From: Eggerthella sinensis
GTDB taxonomy: Bacteria > Actinomycetota > Coriobacteriia > Coriobacteriales > Eggerthellaceae
Direction of reading: 5' to 3'
DNA length: 44,902 nt
Assembly: GCF_003339815.1 (NCBI RefSeq)
Contig: NZ_PPTT01000032.1
Coordinates: 1 to 44,902 of the forward strand
The notes under the pieces were generated by a model. It saw nothing but the letters and a program-made list of their open reading frames with translations. It made no database searches and was not told the origin of the DNA. Made by a program: the position numbers and the translations under genes. This document shows positions 43,684-44,902 of the stretch, piece by piece. Numbering within the stretch: position 1 is the stretch's first letter; every line of letters begins with the position of its first letter.

Positions 43684-43731
43684 GACTCATGGCGCAGCTC
43701 GCACGTGGAGCAGCGCCATGAGTCTTTTTTT
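43684..43731 (+). terminator. Terminator/expression platform of the Mn2+ riboswitch
   Basis: 12-bp perfect stem GACTCATGGCGC / GCGCCATGAGTC (43684-43695 and 43713-43724) with seven T after it, 57 bp before terC. It is expected to be regulated by ligand binding of the aptamer just upstream. Confidence 0.85.
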
Positions 43732-43787
43732 ATGGATTCTGCGAACCGCGGTCAAGACGAGAACATCGAACAAGGAGCAGACAACCA

Positions 43788-44888
43788 GTGGACCTTTCAA
43801 TCTTCGCGTCGCCCGAGGCATGGGTCAGCCTGATCAGCCTCATATTCTTGGAAATCGTGCTCGGCGTGGACAACCTCGTGTTCATCTCGATCACGACGAA
43901 CCGCCTCCCCGCCGAAAAGCAGCATATCGGACGCAAGCTGGGCCTGGCGGGCGCGCTGATCATGCGCATCCTGTTCCTGTGCTTCGCGTCGTACCTCGTG
44001 CACATGACCACCCCGCTGTTCACCATCGACCTGGGCGCGTTCTCGCACGGGTTCTCGGTGCGCGACCTCGTGCTGCTCATCGGCGGCGGCTACCTTATCT
44101 ACAAGGGCATCGCCGAGCTGCGCGACACGCTCAGGCTCACCGAGCTCAAAGCCGAGCACTGCGAGGAGCACAAGGCGCTGCACATGATCACGCTGCCGCA
44201 GGCGGTGGGCACCATCATGGTGATGGACGTCGTGTTCTCCATCGACTCGGTGATCACGGCCGTGGGCATGGCCGACCACCTCATCATCATGATCATCGCC
44301 GTGATGACGGCCGTCGTGCTCATGATGATCTTCATCGACTCCATCTCCGACTTCATCAACAACCATCCCGAGATGAAGATGCTCGCGCTCACGTTCATCG
44401 TGGCCATCGGCTGCTTGCTCGTCATCGACAGCGCGGGCGTGCACACCGGCATCGAGCTGTTCCACATGCCGCTTGAGAAGCTCATCGTGTACTTCGCCAT
44501 GGTGTTCTGCATCGTGCTCGAGGTCATCCAGATGCGCTACAACAAGAACTACCTGGCGTGGCGCAAGGATCGTTGGAAGACCGAGACGGCCGCGCAGATC
44601 GAGAACGTGCGCGCCGAGATGATGGAGCAGATGAAGCGCGAGGAAGCCGAGCCCGCCGCGCAGGCCGCCGACGGCGAGCCTGCCCGCCCCGAGCGCATCA
44701 CGCCGGTGATCATCGGCAACAACGTGTACGTCATGATGCCGATGGCCGGCGAGGACGCCGCATCGTTCAAGGAGCTCATGGCCACGTCCGACACCGCCAG
44801 CGCCGCCTTCGGCCAACCGCTCGAAATCGGCTCGGAAAACGTGACGGTAGAAGACGCCCCCGCCTACGAAGTCCCCGAAGGAAAGTAG
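43788..44888 (+). CDS. terC: TerC-family integral membrane protein
   Basis: 366 residues with about seven to nine membrane segments. The two repeat motifs FLEIVLGVDNLVFISI (about 20-35) and VMDVVFSIDSVITAVGM (about 145-160) hold the acidic residues typical of TerC/MeeF-type metal exporters. After about 260 a cytoplasmic, charged and Ala-rich tail of about 100 residues extends beyond the usual family length. The start is GTG with AAGGAG at 43772-43777. Control by a yybP-ykoY riboswitch implies Mn2+ export or Mn2+ supply to exported enzymes. Tellurite in the name is historical. Confidence 0.92.
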   Translation: MDLSIFASPEAWVSLISLIFLEIVLGVDNLVFISITTNRLPAEKQHIGRKLGLAGALIMRILFLCFASYLVHMTTPLFTIDLGAFSHGFSVRDLVLLIGGGYLIYKGIAELRDTLRLTELKAEHCEEHKALHMITLPQAVGTIMVMDVVFSIDSVITAVGMADHLIIMIIAVMTAVVLMMIFIDSISDFINNHPEMKMLALTFIVAIGCLLVIDSAGVHTGIELFHMPLEKLIVYFAMVFCIVLEVIQMRYNKNYLAWRKDRWKTETAAQIENVRAEMMEQMKREEAEPAAQAADGEPARPERITPVIIGNNVYVMMPMAGEDAASFKELMATSDTASAAFGQPLEIGSENVTVEDAPAYEVPEGK

Positions 44889-44902
44889 CGGTTCTGCCCC
44901 TG

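Overview
The window is high-GC, gene-dense bacterial DNA. It carries an actinobacterial core block (uvrC-rapZ-yvcK-whiA, then gap-pgk-tpiA-gpmI). It also has accessory features common in anaerobic gut Coriobacteriia: a Tat-exported FAD reductase, a membrane-embedded LuxR-type regulator and a periplasmic nitrate reductase. I infer an Eggerthellaceae genome, most like Eggerthella or a close relative. That is inference from gene content and protein style, not from a search.

Layout. 1-8.2 kb: pcrA/uvrD helicase, uvrC, rapZ, yvcK, whiA and a convergent hotdog thioesterase; two perfect parS-like palindromes lie in front of pcrA and uvrC. 8.4-13.3 kb: lower glycolysis. 13.3-16.5 kb: branched-chain amino acid exporter azlCD, divergent from a MocR-type regulator with a perfect operator-like palindrome between them, then secG and tRNA-Leu. 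16.5-19 kb: CDF cation transporter, HAD hydrolase, minus-strand tRNAs (Gly-Cys-Gly) and tRNA-Val. 19.3-21.3 kb: a protein of three tandem RidA domains, a small membrane protein and a zinc-ribbon protein. 21.3-26.4 kb: a HemW-like protein without its iron-sulfur cysteines, a 12-TM-type LuxR regulator and an exported flavoprotein reductase; the two outer genes share an operator-like motif. 26.4-31.8 kb: an extracellular-fibre type operon with three TasA/camelysin-like exported proteins (two ending in beta-helices), a SipW-type signal peptidase and a small HTH protein, behind a candidate promoter whose spacer contains nine consecutive G. 31.9-35.5 kb: thiS-thiF-thiG-thiH-thiE behind an attenuator-like leader. 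35.6-42.6 kb: a GAF histidine kinase and response regulator, convergent with a napG-napA-napB-napD-napH operon. 42.7-44.9 kb: an unknown membrane-anchored protein and a yybP-ykoY (Mn2+) riboswitch controlling a TerC-family gene.

How they work together: the kinase/regulator pair probably controls the nap operon, which passes electrons from menaquinol through NapH/NapG to NapA/NapB. The SipW-like peptidase probably matures the TasA-like proteins encoded beside it. The thi genes make and couple the thiazole half of thiamine. The flavoprotein/LuxR/HemW-like cluster looks like a substrate-responsive anaerobic respiration module. The most unusual items are the possibly phase-variable fibre operon, the cysteine-less HemW homologue with the shared operator, the triple RidA protein, the near-identical leaderless-type promoters of pcrA and uvrC, and the thi leader.
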